Shown here piece after piece: positions 17,013-26,208 of a stretch of 64,000 nt of DNA; position 1 is the first letter of the stretch; each line of letters begins with the position of its first letter. Location of the stretch: contig NZ_CAKOET010000004.1 in assembly GCF_933208495.1 (NCBI RefSeq), positions 114,532-178,531 of the forward strand, read 5' to 3'. The DNA is from Convivina praedatoris. GTDB lineage: Bacteria > Bacillota > Bacilli > Lactobacillales > Lactobacillaceae. The position numbers and the translations under genes were made by a program. The notes under the pieces were generated by a model. It searched no databases. It was not told the origin of the DNA and worked only from the letters and a program-made list of their open reading frames with translations.

Positions 17013-19376
17013 TTAATTCAAGTGAAATTGATAATATTTCACTAAATCAGTTGGAAAATTACGATTAATTTGCAAGCTGGTTGGTAATTCTCGCAAAATC
17101 TTACGTGTTAAAGGACTCAGAATTAAGCCATGCTTAACCCCTTGTAAAGCGGTTAATAAAGGTTCCCAATCATCAGATTGGTCCCAAAAACGAAGATCAG
17201 GAATCACAACTGCATTGGGTAAGACCGTCTTATGTTGCCATAAAGTTTCTAGATAACTAGGCCCGACAATCATCATAAAACGTCCCTGTTGGTACTGGCG
17301 CTGTAACTTTGCTAAGGGAGCCGTTAAATCTTGAGCGACCACGCTATAATCATCCCCATACTGATTACGCAACTTTTGATACCACTCACTAATCAAATTA
17401 TCCGTTGGTAAAATAAAGAGTATCGGACCAATTTGGCTCTGGGCTAACGCCTGCAAATGCGTATTAAACTGTTGATTAGTTGGAACCATAACCGGTAAAG
17501 CCATCTCGGCCAAATCTAGTTGACCCTCATACCAGTTTTTAGGAGCAATATCATCTTGGAAAAAAGTTTTTAAATCAGCCGGTAAAAAGTCATTCATCAA
17601 GATTAACCGCCGAACCTGACTAGCAAACTGAGCTTTGCCGAGATTGACTTCATCAATAATAATTTTTAACTTTTGTATTCCTGATTCATCACTGGTTAAC
17701 CGCGTATCTAATAAAAATTGACGGTGTTTTTGCAAATAATTGATCTTAACCAAGGCTTGATCTAATTCAAAATGGCTAAAGTCAGGATGGATATTTTCTT
17801 TTTGCAAGAATTGAGCTAAGTCACTCAAATGGACTAAGAAGTGTTTAATTCGTTTCAAAGCGCCTCTTGCCTGCCCCTGTTCGTAGAACTGTTCCAGCAT
17901 ATTCTGGCAAGTTGCCACCTTACTCTTCAATAATTTTTGAAGGGTAAGTGATTCAAATTCAGAACTCTTTTCAATTAGATGTGCTAGTACTTCACCATAA
18001 CCTGTCAAGGGTAAGCTTAGCCCATAGTGATGGCGCAGAGTTTTACGAAATTCCAACGAATTTTCCAAAATAGCTAGCGGCCATTGCATCAAATGACGCT
18101 GCTTTTTTAAACGTTCTGCCAAGGCCCAGTAGCTATCAAAACTCATCAAAACTAATTGTGATTTTTTAGCCGCTTGCCAAGCCTGTTGATAAAAGGCTCC
18201 CTTCTGATTGCTCCGAACCAGGTCACGAACTTGGCGGTGGTTTAAGCCAACCATGATTTCAGCCAGTAACCCAGTTTTGGTTTGACTCAACCAAACCAAC
18301 AAGCGAGCCTGCCACAAAAAACCATGTTCATTCCCTAAAGCTGCCAAACTTTCATGCAACCGTTTGGGATCAATATATTGATTGGGCTCAAATAATGTTG
18401 TGAAACTAAAAGTCGCTAAATCAGATTGTTGATTAAACTTTTTTAAAATAATTTCTTGTTGTTTAAGTAGATTACGATCCTGGGTAATTAACAGGGTTGG
18501 TTGAATTTTAGTAAAATATAAAGCCAGCAAAGAACCACTGGTCTTGCCCATTTTGGGTCGAGTTATCAGGTTAAAAACGCCACTTTCTTTACTCTTTAAA
18601 AAATCATAAGTTTGATTAATTAGTTGATTTTGACCCGGTCTTAAATCTCGTTCTTCACCAATCAATTGTGCCTGAACTCGACTATCGTAGGAGAAGATCG
18701 AATCTGTGGCTGATTTAGTCAAACAAAGTCCGGCACTTTTCGATTGTGATTCAAGCTGCTTAGTCTTACCATTTAAGGCCAAGGTCAAAAAAGCCTGTGT
18801 TTGTCGCAAAAGACCCCAATCATAGGCTTTAAGTTGCGCCTTGACCTTGCTTGATAAACCTTCAGCCTTTTGCCAAAGTTTTAGCAACAACAAGGCGGTT
18901 GCCTCGGCGTCGGCGCTAGCTCGATGAGCATTTTGCAGTGGCAATCCCAGATAACGAGTTAAATCAATCAATCGATAACCGGGGGCTGTTGGTAGTAGAA
19001 TTTGGGCCAATTGAACAGTATCAATTGCCTCCAATTCTAATTTTGGTAAGCCAACCCGCTCAAACTCATTATTTAAGTAAGGATAATCAAAATTAACGTT
19101 ATGCGCTACAATAACCTGATCGCTTAGCAAGTTTTGCAAGAGCGGTGCCAATTCCTCAAAATAAGGCGCGTCGACCACATCTTTTGGCGTGATATGGGTC
19201 AACTGTTGGATTGACCGATCAATATCATGGGCTGGATTCACAAAGGAATCAAAATGCTCAACAATTTTTCGATTTTTAATGAAGGTAATGCCAATTTGAA
19301 TTATCCGGCCACCAGCGCTCACACTGGGCTTGGTGGTTTCTAAATCCACAACGGCAAAGGAACCATGCTGATTCAT
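17013..19376 (-). CDS. DinG-like protein: active-looking DnaQ exonuclease fused to a degenerate helicase
   Basis: About 787 aa, where related DinG proteins have about 930. The N-terminal DEDDh 3'-5' exonuclease domain keeps Asp13/Glu15 (VVDLETT), Asp99 (HNVNFDY) and His153/Asp158 (HRASADAE), numbered from the first possible Met. The rest matches the XPD/DinG helicase by position only. Walker A reads ITRPKMGKTSG rather than GxGTGKT, the DEAH box position reads LAILENSLEF, and no QxxGRxIR motif VI appears at the C-terminus. It is likely a nuclease with a structural remnant of the motor. Start ATG 19376 is preferred: AAAGGA lies 7 nt upstream, while the ATG two codons earlier abuts it. Confidence 0.85.
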   Translation of the reverse strand: MNQHGSFAVVDLETTKPSVSAGGRIIQIGITFIKNRKIVEHFDSFVNPAHDIDRSIQQLTHITPKDVVDAPYFEELAPLLQNLLSDQVIVAHNVNFDYPYLNNEFERVGLPKLELEAIDTVQLAQILLPTAPGYRLIDLTRYLGLPLQNAHRASADAEATALLLLKLWQKAEGLSSKVKAQLKAYDWGLLRQTQAFLTLALNGKTKQLESQSKSAGLCLTKSATDSIFSYDSRVQAQLIGEERDLRPGQNQLINQTYDFLKSKESGVFNLITRPKMGKTSGSLLALYFTKIQPTLLITQDRNLLKQQEIILKKFNQQSDLATFSFTTLFEPNQYIDPKRLHESLAALGNEHGFLWQARLLVWLSQTKTGLLAEIMVGLNHRQVRDLVRSNQKGAFYQQAWQAAKKSQLVLMSFDSYWALAERLKKQRHLMQWPLAILENSLEFRKTLRHHYGLSLPLTGYGEVLAHLIEKSSEFESLTLQKLLKSKVATCQNMLEQFYEQGQARGALKRIKHFLVHLSDLAQFLQKENIHPDFSHFELDQALVKINYLQKHRQFLLDTRLTSDESGIQKLKIIIDEVNLGKAQFASQVRRLILMNDFLPADLKTFFQDDIAPKNWYEGQLDLAEMALPVMVPTNQQFNTHLQALAQSQIGPILFILPTDNLISEWYQKLRNQYGDDYSVVAQDLTAPLAKLQRQYQQGRFMMIVGPSYLETLWQHKTVLPNAVVIPDLRFWDQSDDWEPLLTALQGVKHGLILSPLTRKILRELPTSLQINRNFPTDLVKYYQFHLN

Positions 19377-19460
19377 AGCCATTTCCTTTAATTTAAATTC
19401 TAATTTTTAATCTTCCTATTAACTACTTATCTTACATTAATAGTCATCACATTAATGTAT

Positions 19461-19490
19461 TTTACACTACTTACCCCAATGCGGTACAAT
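19461..19490 (+). promoter_or_regulatory. Promoter of the mevalonate operon
   Basis: TTTACA (19461-19466) and TACAAT (19485-19490), 18 nt apart. Transcription would begin near 19497, giving a very short leader that supports the mvk start at 19513 rather than 19501. Confidence 0.7.
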
Positions 19491-19512
19491 GTAAAAAGTT
19501 ATGGAGTATGAT

Positions 19513-20442
19513 ATGTCCACAGAAAAAGTCGGCGTCGGCTATTCCCACGCCAAAGCAATTTTAATTGGAGACCATGCCGTCGTTTATAATCAACCAGCCG
19601 TGGCCATCCCCCTGCTAAACATGACCGTTAAGGCCACTTTACTACCGAGTCCGGTCGACCAAATGGTGAACCTATCTGGTTTTAGTGGCTCATTAAATGA
19701 ATTAGGAGCCGATTTAGAAGGCATTCGCCAGTTAATAATACGATTACTAAGCCATTTTAATATGGTCAACCAGCCCTTTAGCCTAACGATTGAATCAAAT
19801 GTCCCTCAAGAGCGCGGATTTGGTGCTTCAGCTGCCTTGGCAACTGCCATTACTGAAGCTTTTTTTGATTATCATCATCAAAGCATTGACGCCGCTGAAC
19901 TAAGTGTCTATACCAGTATTTCTGAAAATGTGGCTCATGGCTCCCCTTCAGGCATTGATGCTGCAGCAGTTAGTTCTAAAGATCCAATTTGGTATGAAAA
20001 TAAAACCATTGAAACTTTTCAAATGAATCTTTCAGCAACCTTAGTTTTGGCTGATACCGGCGTTCGAGGTCAGACCCTTCGGGCTGTTGGCATTGTTCGA
20101 GATCTTCTAGAGACCAACCAAGAAACTAGCTGGGCAGCCATTAATCATCTCGGCGAAATTGCTAGTGAAGTTCGCCAAGATTTGTATCATAATCACCCCA
20201 AACATCTAGGGCAATTGTTTACCATGGCTCACCATGAATTACAGTCCCTCAACGTTTCCCATCCTAAGTTGGATAATTTGGTCAATGCCGCCCTCCACAG
20301 CGGTGCCCTTGGCGCTAAGCTAACTGGCTCTGGAATTGGCGGGGCCATGTTTGCCCTAGCCAAAGATAATAACGATGCTATTCAAATCGCCAATGCCCTC
20401 AGTAAGGCCGGTGCTCAAAATACTTGGATTCAACCTTTATGA
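19513..20442 (+). CDS. mvk: Mevalonate kinase
   Basis: A 309-aa GHMP kinase that phosphorylates mevalonate, the first step of the lower mevalonate pathway. Visible: N-terminal AKAILIGDHAVVY, the phosphate-binding loop ERGFGASAALATAI, and the C-terminal motif 3 KLTGSGIGGAMFAL. I choose ATG 19513 (MSTEKVG) because GGAG sits 6 nt upstream. First gene of a tightly overlapping operon; its TGA overlaps the mvaD ATG (ATGA). Confidence 0.96.
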   Translation: MSTEKVGVGYSHAKAILIGDHAVVYNQPAVAIPLLNMTVKATLLPSPVDQMVNLSGFSGSLNELGADLEGIRQLIIRLLSHFNMVNQPFSLTIESNVPQERGFGASAALATAITEAFFDYHHQSIDAAELSVYTSISENVAHGSPSGIDAAAVSSKDPIWYENKTIETFQMNLSATLVLADTGVRGQTLRAVGIVRDLLETNQETSWAAINHLGEIASEVRQDLYHNHPKHLGQLFTMAHHELQSLNVSHPKLDNLVNAALHSGALGAKLTGSGIGGAMFALAKDNNDAIQIANALSKAGAQNTWIQPL

Positions 20443-21392
20443 CAAAAACAACTGCAACTGCACATACCAACATTGCGCTAATTAAATATTGGGGTAAAAA
20501 AGATGCCCAGCTAAATTTACCAACGACTAGTTCGCTTTCGCTAACTCTAGATAAATTTTATACAACCACAACGGTTGAAAACAGCGATATTGACCAACTA
20601 ATTATTAACGGTCAAATGGCTGACCCGAACCGAGTTCATCATTTTTTAGATGGCTTGCGGACTGAACTAGGTGATTTTAGTCCACTTTTAATTTCCTCAC
20701 AAAATCATGTGCCCACAGCTGCTGGTTTAGCCTCTTCGGCTTCAGCTTTTGCGGCCTTGACGGCAGCAACTACGCGTCATATCGGCCTGGATTTACCATT
20801 AACGACCCTGTCACGCCTAGCCCGGCGAGGTTCTGGATCAGCAACCCGTTCCTTATTTGGTGGTTTTGCACTATGGCAGGCTGGTACCAATGACCAAACT
20901 TCTTACGCTAATGCTCTGCCCACATCCAATATCCCAATTAGTTTATTAGTGGTAGAAATTTCTGGCTTACAGAAGAAAATTTCATCTAGTGATGGCATGC
21001 TACGAGCCATGACTTCCCCTAAGTATGAGCAGTGGGTTCATGATGCTAACTGGCAAATCACAGCCATGCAGACAGCATTACAAGCCGGTGATTTAACCCA
21101 GGTGGGTCAATTAGCCGAAAATAACGCATTAGCCATGCACGCCTTAAATTTAAGCGCTAAAGACCGACGTTTCACCTATTTCACACCTCAGACCATTCAA
21201 GTCTTAGATTTGGTTAAAAAACTACGTCAAAATGGTTTAATTGCCTATGCCACTCTTGACGCAGGGCCAAATGTTAAAATTATTACCCATGCCGACCAGG
21301 CAGCTTATATTCAAGCACAGCTCCATCAAGAACTACCAAAATTACGCGTTACGATTGCTCATCCTGGCCCAGGGGTAAGCTATGAGCAATAA
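20439..21392 (+). CDS. mvaD: Diphosphomevalonate decarboxylase
   Basis: A 317-aa GHMP-family enzyme converting mevalonate diphosphate to isopentenyl diphosphate with ATP. Key segments: NIALIKYWGKKD, PTTSSLSLTLD, the phosphate loop PTAAGLASSASAFAAL, RRGSGSATRSLFGGF and the catalytic Asp in TLDAGPNVK. The ATG at 20439 overlaps the mvk stop, implying coupled translation; the in-frame upstream codon at 20424 is inside mvk and unlikely. Confidence 0.96.
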   Translation: MTKTTATAHTNIALIKYWGKKDAQLNLPTTSSLSLTLDKFYTTTTVENSDIDQLIINGQMADPNRVHHFLDGLRTELGDFSPLLISSQNHVPTAAGLASSASAFAALTAATTRHIGLDLPLTTLSRLARRGSGSATRSLFGGFALWQAGTNDQTSYANALPTSNIPISLLVVEISGLQKKISSSDGMLRAMTSPKYEQWVHDANWQITAMQTALQAGDLTQVGQLAENNALAMHALNLSAKDRRFTYFTPQTIQVLDLVKKLRQNGLIAYATLDAGPNVKIITHADQAAYIQAQLHQELPKLRVTIAHPGPGVSYEQ

Positions 21393-22413
21393 TGGTCATT
21401 TTAATATTCCCGGAAAGCTCTTTTTAGCAGGTGAGTATGCAGTTACCCAAGTCGGTAATCCAGCACTGATTGCTGCTGTCCAAAAGGGCTTACAAATCAC
21501 GATTGCTGACCAAGCTGATTACAGTCAAATTGACTCCGACACCATACCAGAGGCACTGATATTTGATATTAACCAAGTTATTCAGCCAACTAATTCACGT
21601 TGGGGTTACGTACAAGCTACTTTACAATTAGTATTAGCCTACTGTAAACGGACTGGTTTGACAGATACCTGGTCTAATTTTAAATTAACAATTAAAAGCG
21701 ACATGGTTGCAAATGGACAAAAGTTAGGTTTAGGTTCTTCAGCGGCTATCACCGTAGGGATTGTCCGTGCCTTAAATTTCTTCTTTAAATTAGATTTACC
21801 CCTTTTGACCCAGTTTAAATTATCAGCTTTAGCCCATCTTCAAGTTCAGGGTAATGGTTCTTTAGGGGATGTGGCTGCCATTACCTATGGTGGCGTAATC
21901 GCCTATCAACGACCCCAGTTTACAACTTCAATATCTGCTCAAGGTGTTGACATAATTGACCAACCATGGCCAGGTTTAAAAATTACCCCTCTAGTCTGGC
22001 CGACCGACTGGCAGTTACTTTTAGGAGCAACGGGCCAGGCCGCTGATACGAAAAAAGCTTTAGCAAAAAATCGTTTAACCGCTAGCTTTTACCAGGATAA
22101 TCAGGCCATTATTAAACAATTATTACAGACAGTCCAGGTCGGTAACTATACCGGCTTAAGACATAGTTTAAATGCCAACCAATCCTTACTCACCAGTAAT
22201 TTACCATCGGCCTATCTCACACCTAAATTACACATTCTCTTAGCTAGTTTAGAACAACAAGCCTGTGCCGGTAAAGTTTCCGGAGCAGGTTTTGGGGATA
22301 ACGGTTTTGCCATCCTCAATCATCTCGAACAAAAGCAAGCCCTTGAACCGGTTTGGCAAGCGGCCGGAATTCAGTGTCAATTGCTAAAAATAGCGCCAAC
22401 TAGAACAGTTTGA
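21382..22413 (+). CDS. pmk: Phosphomevalonate kinase
   Basis: A 343-aa GHMP kinase making mevalonate diphosphate. It shows GKLFLAGEYAVTQVGNPAL at the N-terminus, the phosphate loop GQKLGLGSSAAITVGI and a late glycine-rich KVSGAGFGDNGFAI. Third gene of the operon, overlapping mvaD by 11 nt. Length and order match the usual mvk-mvaD-pmk-fni arrangement of lactic acid bacteria. Confidence 0.95.
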   Translation: MSNNGHFNIPGKLFLAGEYAVTQVGNPALIAAVQKGLQITIADQADYSQIDSDTIPEALIFDINQVIQPTNSRWGYVQATLQLVLAYCKRTGLTDTWSNFKLTIKSDMVANGQKLGLGSSAAITVGIVRALNFFFKLDLPLLTQFKLSALAHLQVQGNGSLGDVAAITYGGVIAYQRPQFTTSISAQGVDIIDQPWPGLKITPLVWPTDWQLLLGATGQAADTKKALAKNRLTASFYQDNQAIIKQLLQTVQVGNYTGLRHSLNANQSLLTSNLPSAYLTPKLHILLASLEQQACAGKVSGAGFGDNGFAILNHLEQKQALEPVWQAAGIQCQLLKIAPTRTV

Positions 22414-22424
22414 CGGAGATTTAT

Positions 22425-23465
22425 ATGGAATCACAACAAGCCCAACGAAAAAATGAGCATTTATCCTTAGCGGTTAAAATGTGGCGCCAACAGCAATTAA
22501 AAGTTATCGGGGCACCTTTTGAAGCAGTCCGCTGGGTGCCTAATTCCTTACCTGAATTAGGGGAGAACGATATTACCTTAAATCAAACAATATCCGGCCT
22601 AAATTTTAGCTGGCCATTTTACATTGAGGCCATGACAGGCGGTTCTAATTACACCAAGGAAATTAACGGCCAACTGGCTCAAGTGGCTAGTGAAACTGGC
22701 ATCGCCATGGCCGTTGGTTCCCAATCAATTGCCATTAAAGATCGTCAAGTAACTGATTCCTTCAAAATTGTTCGTCAAGCAAATCCCAACGGAATTGTGA
22801 TTGCTAATTTAGGAGCCAATCATCCTCTCGACCATGTTTTACAAGCCGTTGATATGCTTGAAGCCAATGCCTTAGAAATGCACGTGAATGTCGCTCAGGA
22901 ATTGAGTATGGCCGAAGGAGATCGTACTTTTTACTGGTTAGATAATCTAGCTAATATTATTGCTAAATCACCAGTACCAGTCATTATTAAAGAGGTCGGC
23001 TTTGGTATGGGAACATCCAGTATTCAGCAAATTGCCGCTCTTGAGCCGGCCGCAATCAATATTGGCGGCACAAATGGTACGAATTTTGCCACCATTGAAC
23101 AAGCTCGTGACTTAAAAAACAGCAATCCAATTGATTTTAGCCATTATGGTTTTTCAACAATTGAAAGTTTGTTAGCTGCCCAAAAAGCTCAAATTTCCAT
23201 CCCCATCATTGCAACCGGTGGAATTACTAAGCCAAATGACATTATCACCAGCCTCATATTAGGGGCTACCCTAACCTCTTCAGCCGGCTACTTCCTATCG
23301 ACTTTGGTCACTCAAGGCCCAACTGGGCTTTACCAAACAATTACCGATTGGCAAAAAGCCCTACCAAAATTCATGTTAGCCTTGGGCGTCCGTCAAGTTA
23401 ATGAATTAAGGGCAGTCCCTCGGATTTATAATTCAGACTTACAAAATTTCATCCATCAACTATAA
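22425..23465 (+). CDS. fni: Type 2 isopentenyl-diphosphate delta-isomerase
   Basis: A 346-aa FMN- and NAD(P)H-dependent isomerase interconverting IPP and DMAPP. Typical segments: RKNEHLSLAVKMW, FYIEAMTGGS, AVGSQSIAI, LEMHVNVAQE, VPVIIKEVGFGM, NIGGTNGTNFA and IPIIATGGITKPND (FMN phosphate site). ATG 22425 is chosen because GGAG lies 6 nt upstream; an in-frame TTG at 22410 lacks one. Last gene of the operon, followed by a terminator. Confidence 0.95.
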   Translation: MESQQAQRKNEHLSLAVKMWRQQQLKVIGAPFEAVRWVPNSLPELGENDITLNQTISGLNFSWPFYIEAMTGGSNYTKEINGQLAQVASETGIAMAVGSQSIAIKDRQVTDSFKIVRQANPNGIVIANLGANHPLDHVLQAVDMLEANALEMHVNVAQELSMAEGDRTFYWLDNLANIIAKSPVPVIIKEVGFGMGTSSIQQIAALEPAAINIGGTNGTNFATIEQARDLKNSNPIDFSHYGFSTIESLLAAQKAQISIPIIATGGITKPNDIITSLILGATLTSSAGYFLSTLVTQGPTGLYQTITDWQKALPKFMLALGVRQVNELRAVPRIYNSDLQNFIHQL

Positions 23466-23503
23466 AAGCAGCTGTCTCTTAAGCGAGACAGCTGCTTTTT
23501 ACT
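23463..23503. terminator. Bidirectional terminator between fni and brnQ
   Basis: A strong stem AAGCAGCTGTCTC/GAGACAGCTGCTT with flanking A and T tracts between the two convergent genes. Confidence 0.9.
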
Positions 23504-23505
23504 AC

Positions 23506-24873
23506 TTAATTATTTTTTGATTTCATTATGACTGTACCAGTTAATCCTAAAATCAGTCCTAGCAAGGCTGGAACTAACCAGCCAAAGCCAATGGACGCAC
23601 CAGGAATCACGCTCTGGTACCACCCAGTTTTTAAAAGGCCGTTGGCAGTGGTATAAGAAACCAATCCGCCTAATTGATTGGCAAAGGGTGCATTTGATAG
23701 ACCATCAAAAATTGCTGGAACTAAAGTAAAGAAAATCGTTGTCCGATAAATTAGTTTGTTTTGTTTAATCCAAGGATTTAACAAACCCAAAATAATTAAC
23801 ACAATCGCCAGCGGATATAAGAACATCAAGACTGGCGCTGCCCACTTAATAATTTGATCCAAACCTAAATTAGCTACCAAGAACGATAATACAATCGTCA
23901 CTGCCAACCAAAGACGGTAAGAAATTTGTGGAAAAATGCGATTAAAATCCTGAGCAAAACTAGCCGTTAAGCCCATGGCGGTCGTAAAGACTGCTAAAGT
24001 ACCCATTACCCCCAAAAAGGCTTGACCAAAACTACCAAAATAAAACTGCATAATTTGACTAAGGGCAGTGGCACCATTTTCAGAAAGAGAAACCTGTCCC
24101 AAAGAACTAGCTCCCATCAAAATTAAACCAATATAGACGGTCGCCGTACCCAGCATAGCCCAAAAACCTGTTTTAGCAATAATTTTACTAATCGTACCGG
24201 CTTGGCGGTAACCCATACTTTCAATGGAACGCACAATTGTAATCCCAAAGGTTAAGGCAGCGATAGCATCTAAGGTGTTATAACCTTGCAGAAAAGCGGC
24301 CGAAAAGGCATGGTGCGTATACTGACTAGTAACAGGTTGCTGCAAACTACCCATTGGGTGTAGCCAGCCTAAAATGAAAATAATAATTAATAAAATAATA
24401 AAAATTGGATTCAAATATTTACCAATTAAATTGATTAGACGCTTACTTTGAATACTAGCCAGATAAACTAGAACAAAGAAAATAATGGAAAAAATAACTT
24501 GTCCGCTACCGACCCAAGTCTTGGGCACCCAGTTAGCAAAACTCAGTGAGTAAGCAACCGTAGCCGTTCGAGGGGTTGCAATCAAAGGTCCCAAAGAAAT
24601 ATGGCAGGCAATCAAGAAAATAACGGCAAAACTAGTACCAACTGGTCGGGCTAAATCATAAATTCCAACCGAACGAGTGGTAGAAAGAGCAATTAGAGCC
24701 GCTAAAGGAATTAAGGTGGCACTTAGCAAAAAGCCACCGGTGGCTGATAGCCAGTGAGCACCGGCCAATTGGCCTAAATGCACGGGAAAAATTAAGTTAC
24801 CAGCCCCAAAGAACAGACCAAATATCAGCGATACTAGTAAAATAATTTGTTGTTTCGTGAGTTTTTTTTCCAT
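23506..24873 (-). CDS. brnQ: Branched-chain amino acid:cation symporter
   Basis: A 455-aa, roughly 12-TM LIV permease (BrnQ family) importing Leu, Ile and Val. Landmarks: LIFGLFFGAGNLIFPVHLGQ near the N-terminus, GYNTLDAIAALTFGITIV in the middle, and PGASIGFGWLVPALLGLIL at the C-terminus. Its expression should be set by the T-box leader directly upstream. It is a single gene, convergent with the mevalonate operon. Confidence 0.95.
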   Translation of the reverse strand: MEKKLTKQQIILLVSLIFGLFFGAGNLIFPVHLGQLAGAHWLSATGGFLLSATLIPLAALIALSTTRSVGIYDLARPVGTSFAVIFLIACHISLGPLIATPRTATVAYSLSFANWVPKTWVGSGQVIFSIIFFVLVYLASIQSKRLINLIGKYLNPIFIILLIIIFILGWLHPMGSLQQPVTSQYTHHAFSAAFLQGYNTLDAIAALTFGITIVRSIESMGYRQAGTISKIIAKTGFWAMLGTATVYIGLILMGASSLGQVSLSENGATALSQIMQFYFGSFGQAFLGVMGTLAVFTTAMGLTASFAQDFNRIFPQISYRLWLAVTIVLSFLVANLGLDQIIKWAAPVLMFLYPLAIVLIILGLLNPWIKQNKLIYRTTIFFTLVPAIFDGLSNAPFANQLGGLVSYTTANGLLKTGWYQSVIPGASIGFGWLVPALLGLILGLTGTVIMKSKNN

Positions 24874-24904
24874 ATCTTTTCCTCATTATCCACTTAATAC
24901 CACA

Positions 24905-25155
24905 TAAAAACCCGCTTGATTTATCACTAAATCAAACGGGCGTAGATACGCGGTACCACCGTAATTTTTACTCAAATCTTAACTACCTGTCTTTCAATCA
25001 ACAGAGAGCCGTACGAGATATCGGTCGTGACCGGTTGATACTCTTCGCATCAACTTTCTCCAGAATTACTTTCATACGGTAATGCCAACACCTTTTCACT
25101 TAACGGCGCTCCCTAAGTAGCAACTACCCTATTACTCTTTCCTTCAAAGAAGTGT
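24905..25155 (-). promoter_or_regulatory. T-box riboswitch controlling brnQ
   Basis: The leader carries the invariant T-box antiterminator sequence GGTGGTACCGCG (complement at 24949-24960). It is followed by a terminator whose stem pairs CCCGTTTGATTTA with TAAATCAAGCGGG, then a T run (24905-24940). An AGTA element and a GAAAGTAATT segment are consistent with the stem I specifier loop. GUA (Val) or AUU (Ile) are the possible specifier triplets there; I cannot decide between them. By family, uncharged tRNA binding prevents termination and raises transporter expression. Confidence 0.9.
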
Positions 25156-25161
25156 AAGGAA

Positions 25162-25190
25162 ATTTTATCGTATTTTTCTAACTTAATCAA
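25162..25190 (-). promoter_or_regulatory. Promoter of the T-box/brnQ transcript
   Basis: On the minus strand TTGATT (25185-25190) and TAAAAT (25162-25167) are separated by 17 nt, just upstream of the T-box leader. Confidence 0.65.
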
Positions 25191-25211
25191 GTATTAATTA
25201 AAAATAAATGA

Positions 25212-26204
25212 TTATTTTTTAAGAATAGCTTCAATTCGGACTAGTTCATCAGTTGAAAATTCTGTATTTTGGGCAAAAGCCAAATTATCCAATAAATGTT
25301 CAACCTTACTAGCACCAATAACCACACTGGCTACACGCTGATCTTGCAATAACCAGGCCAGAGCCATCTGGCTTAGTTTCTGACCACGAGCTTGGGCTAT
25401 TTGATTCAAGGCCTGCAACTTAGCTACTACTGCATCTTTCCCTTGATCAAAGAGGAACTGGTTAGTTCGATGAATTGGGAAGTCAGCTGGAATACCATTC
25501 AAATAACGATCCGTCAACAGTCCTTCAGCCAAAGGGCCATAGGCAAATAAACCGGCATGGTGCTGGTTTAAAGTATCCAACAAACCTGAATCTAAAGAGC
25601 TTCGGTTCAACATGTTATAAGAAACTTGGTTGCCAATAAATGGTGTCCCTAAATCTTCAAAAATTTCTGCAATAGCTGCTGTTTGCTCAGCTGTATAGTT
25701 GGACACACCAACGTAGAGCGCCTTTCCTTGCCGAACTAATAAGTCTAGAGTCCGAGCTGTTTCTTCTAAACGAGTATTGGGATCCCAACGGTGAGCATAA
25801 AAAATATCAACGTAGTCCAGTCCCATCCGCTTTAAGCTCAATTCCAAGGCGTTGACCAAAGTTTTTTTACCAGAAAATTCACCTAGAGGTCCCGGCCACA
25901 TATGATAACCGGCCTTGGTTGTGATGACTAATTCCTCACGGTAGGGCTTCAAATCTTGCCGATAAACCTGTCCAAAAGTAACCTCGGCAGTCCCATTACT
26001 TGGCCCATAATTAGACGCATTGTCAAAACTAAAAATACCACTATCAAAGGCTTTTAAAATAACATTACGAGAATTCTCAAGGGGCATTTGATCCCCTAAA
26101 TTACGCCACAAACCAAAAGATACTGCTGGTACAATCAAACCAGAATCACTAACCCGTCGGTAGGGTAACTTATTATAACGATTTTCATCAGCTGCATAGA
26201 CCAT
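25212..26204 (-). CDS. Aldo/keto reductase (YghZ/MgrA-like)
   Basis: A 330-aa TIM-barrel NADPH oxidoreductase. The AKR tetrad is visible: Asp (FSFDNASNYG), Tyr in the same stretch, Lys (VITTKAGYHM) and His (IFYAHRWDP). MWPGPLGEFSGKK and YNMLNRSS resemble the YghZ/L-glyceraldehyde-3-phosphate reductase subgroup that detoxifies methylglyoxal-type aldehydes. The substrate is inferred. It is the third gene of a prs-SGNH-AKR string, 4 nt after the SGNH gene. Confidence 0.9.
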   Translation of the reverse strand: MVYAADENRYNKLPYRRVSDSGLIVPAVSFGLWRNLGDQMPLENSRNVILKAFDSGIFSFDNASNYGPSNGTAEVTFGQVYRQDLKPYREELVITTKAGYHMWPGPLGEFSGKKTLVNALELSLKRMGLDYVDIFYAHRWDPNTRLEETARTLDLLVRQGKALYVGVSNYTAEQTAAIAEIFEDLGTPFIGNQVSYNMLNRSSLDSGLLDTLNQHHAGLFAYGPLAEGLLTDRYLNGIPADFPIHRTNQFLFDQGKDAVVAKLQALNQIAQARGQKLSQMALAWLLQDQRVASVVIGASKVEHLLDNLAFAQNTEFSTDELVRIEAILKK

Positions 26205-26208
26205 TAAT

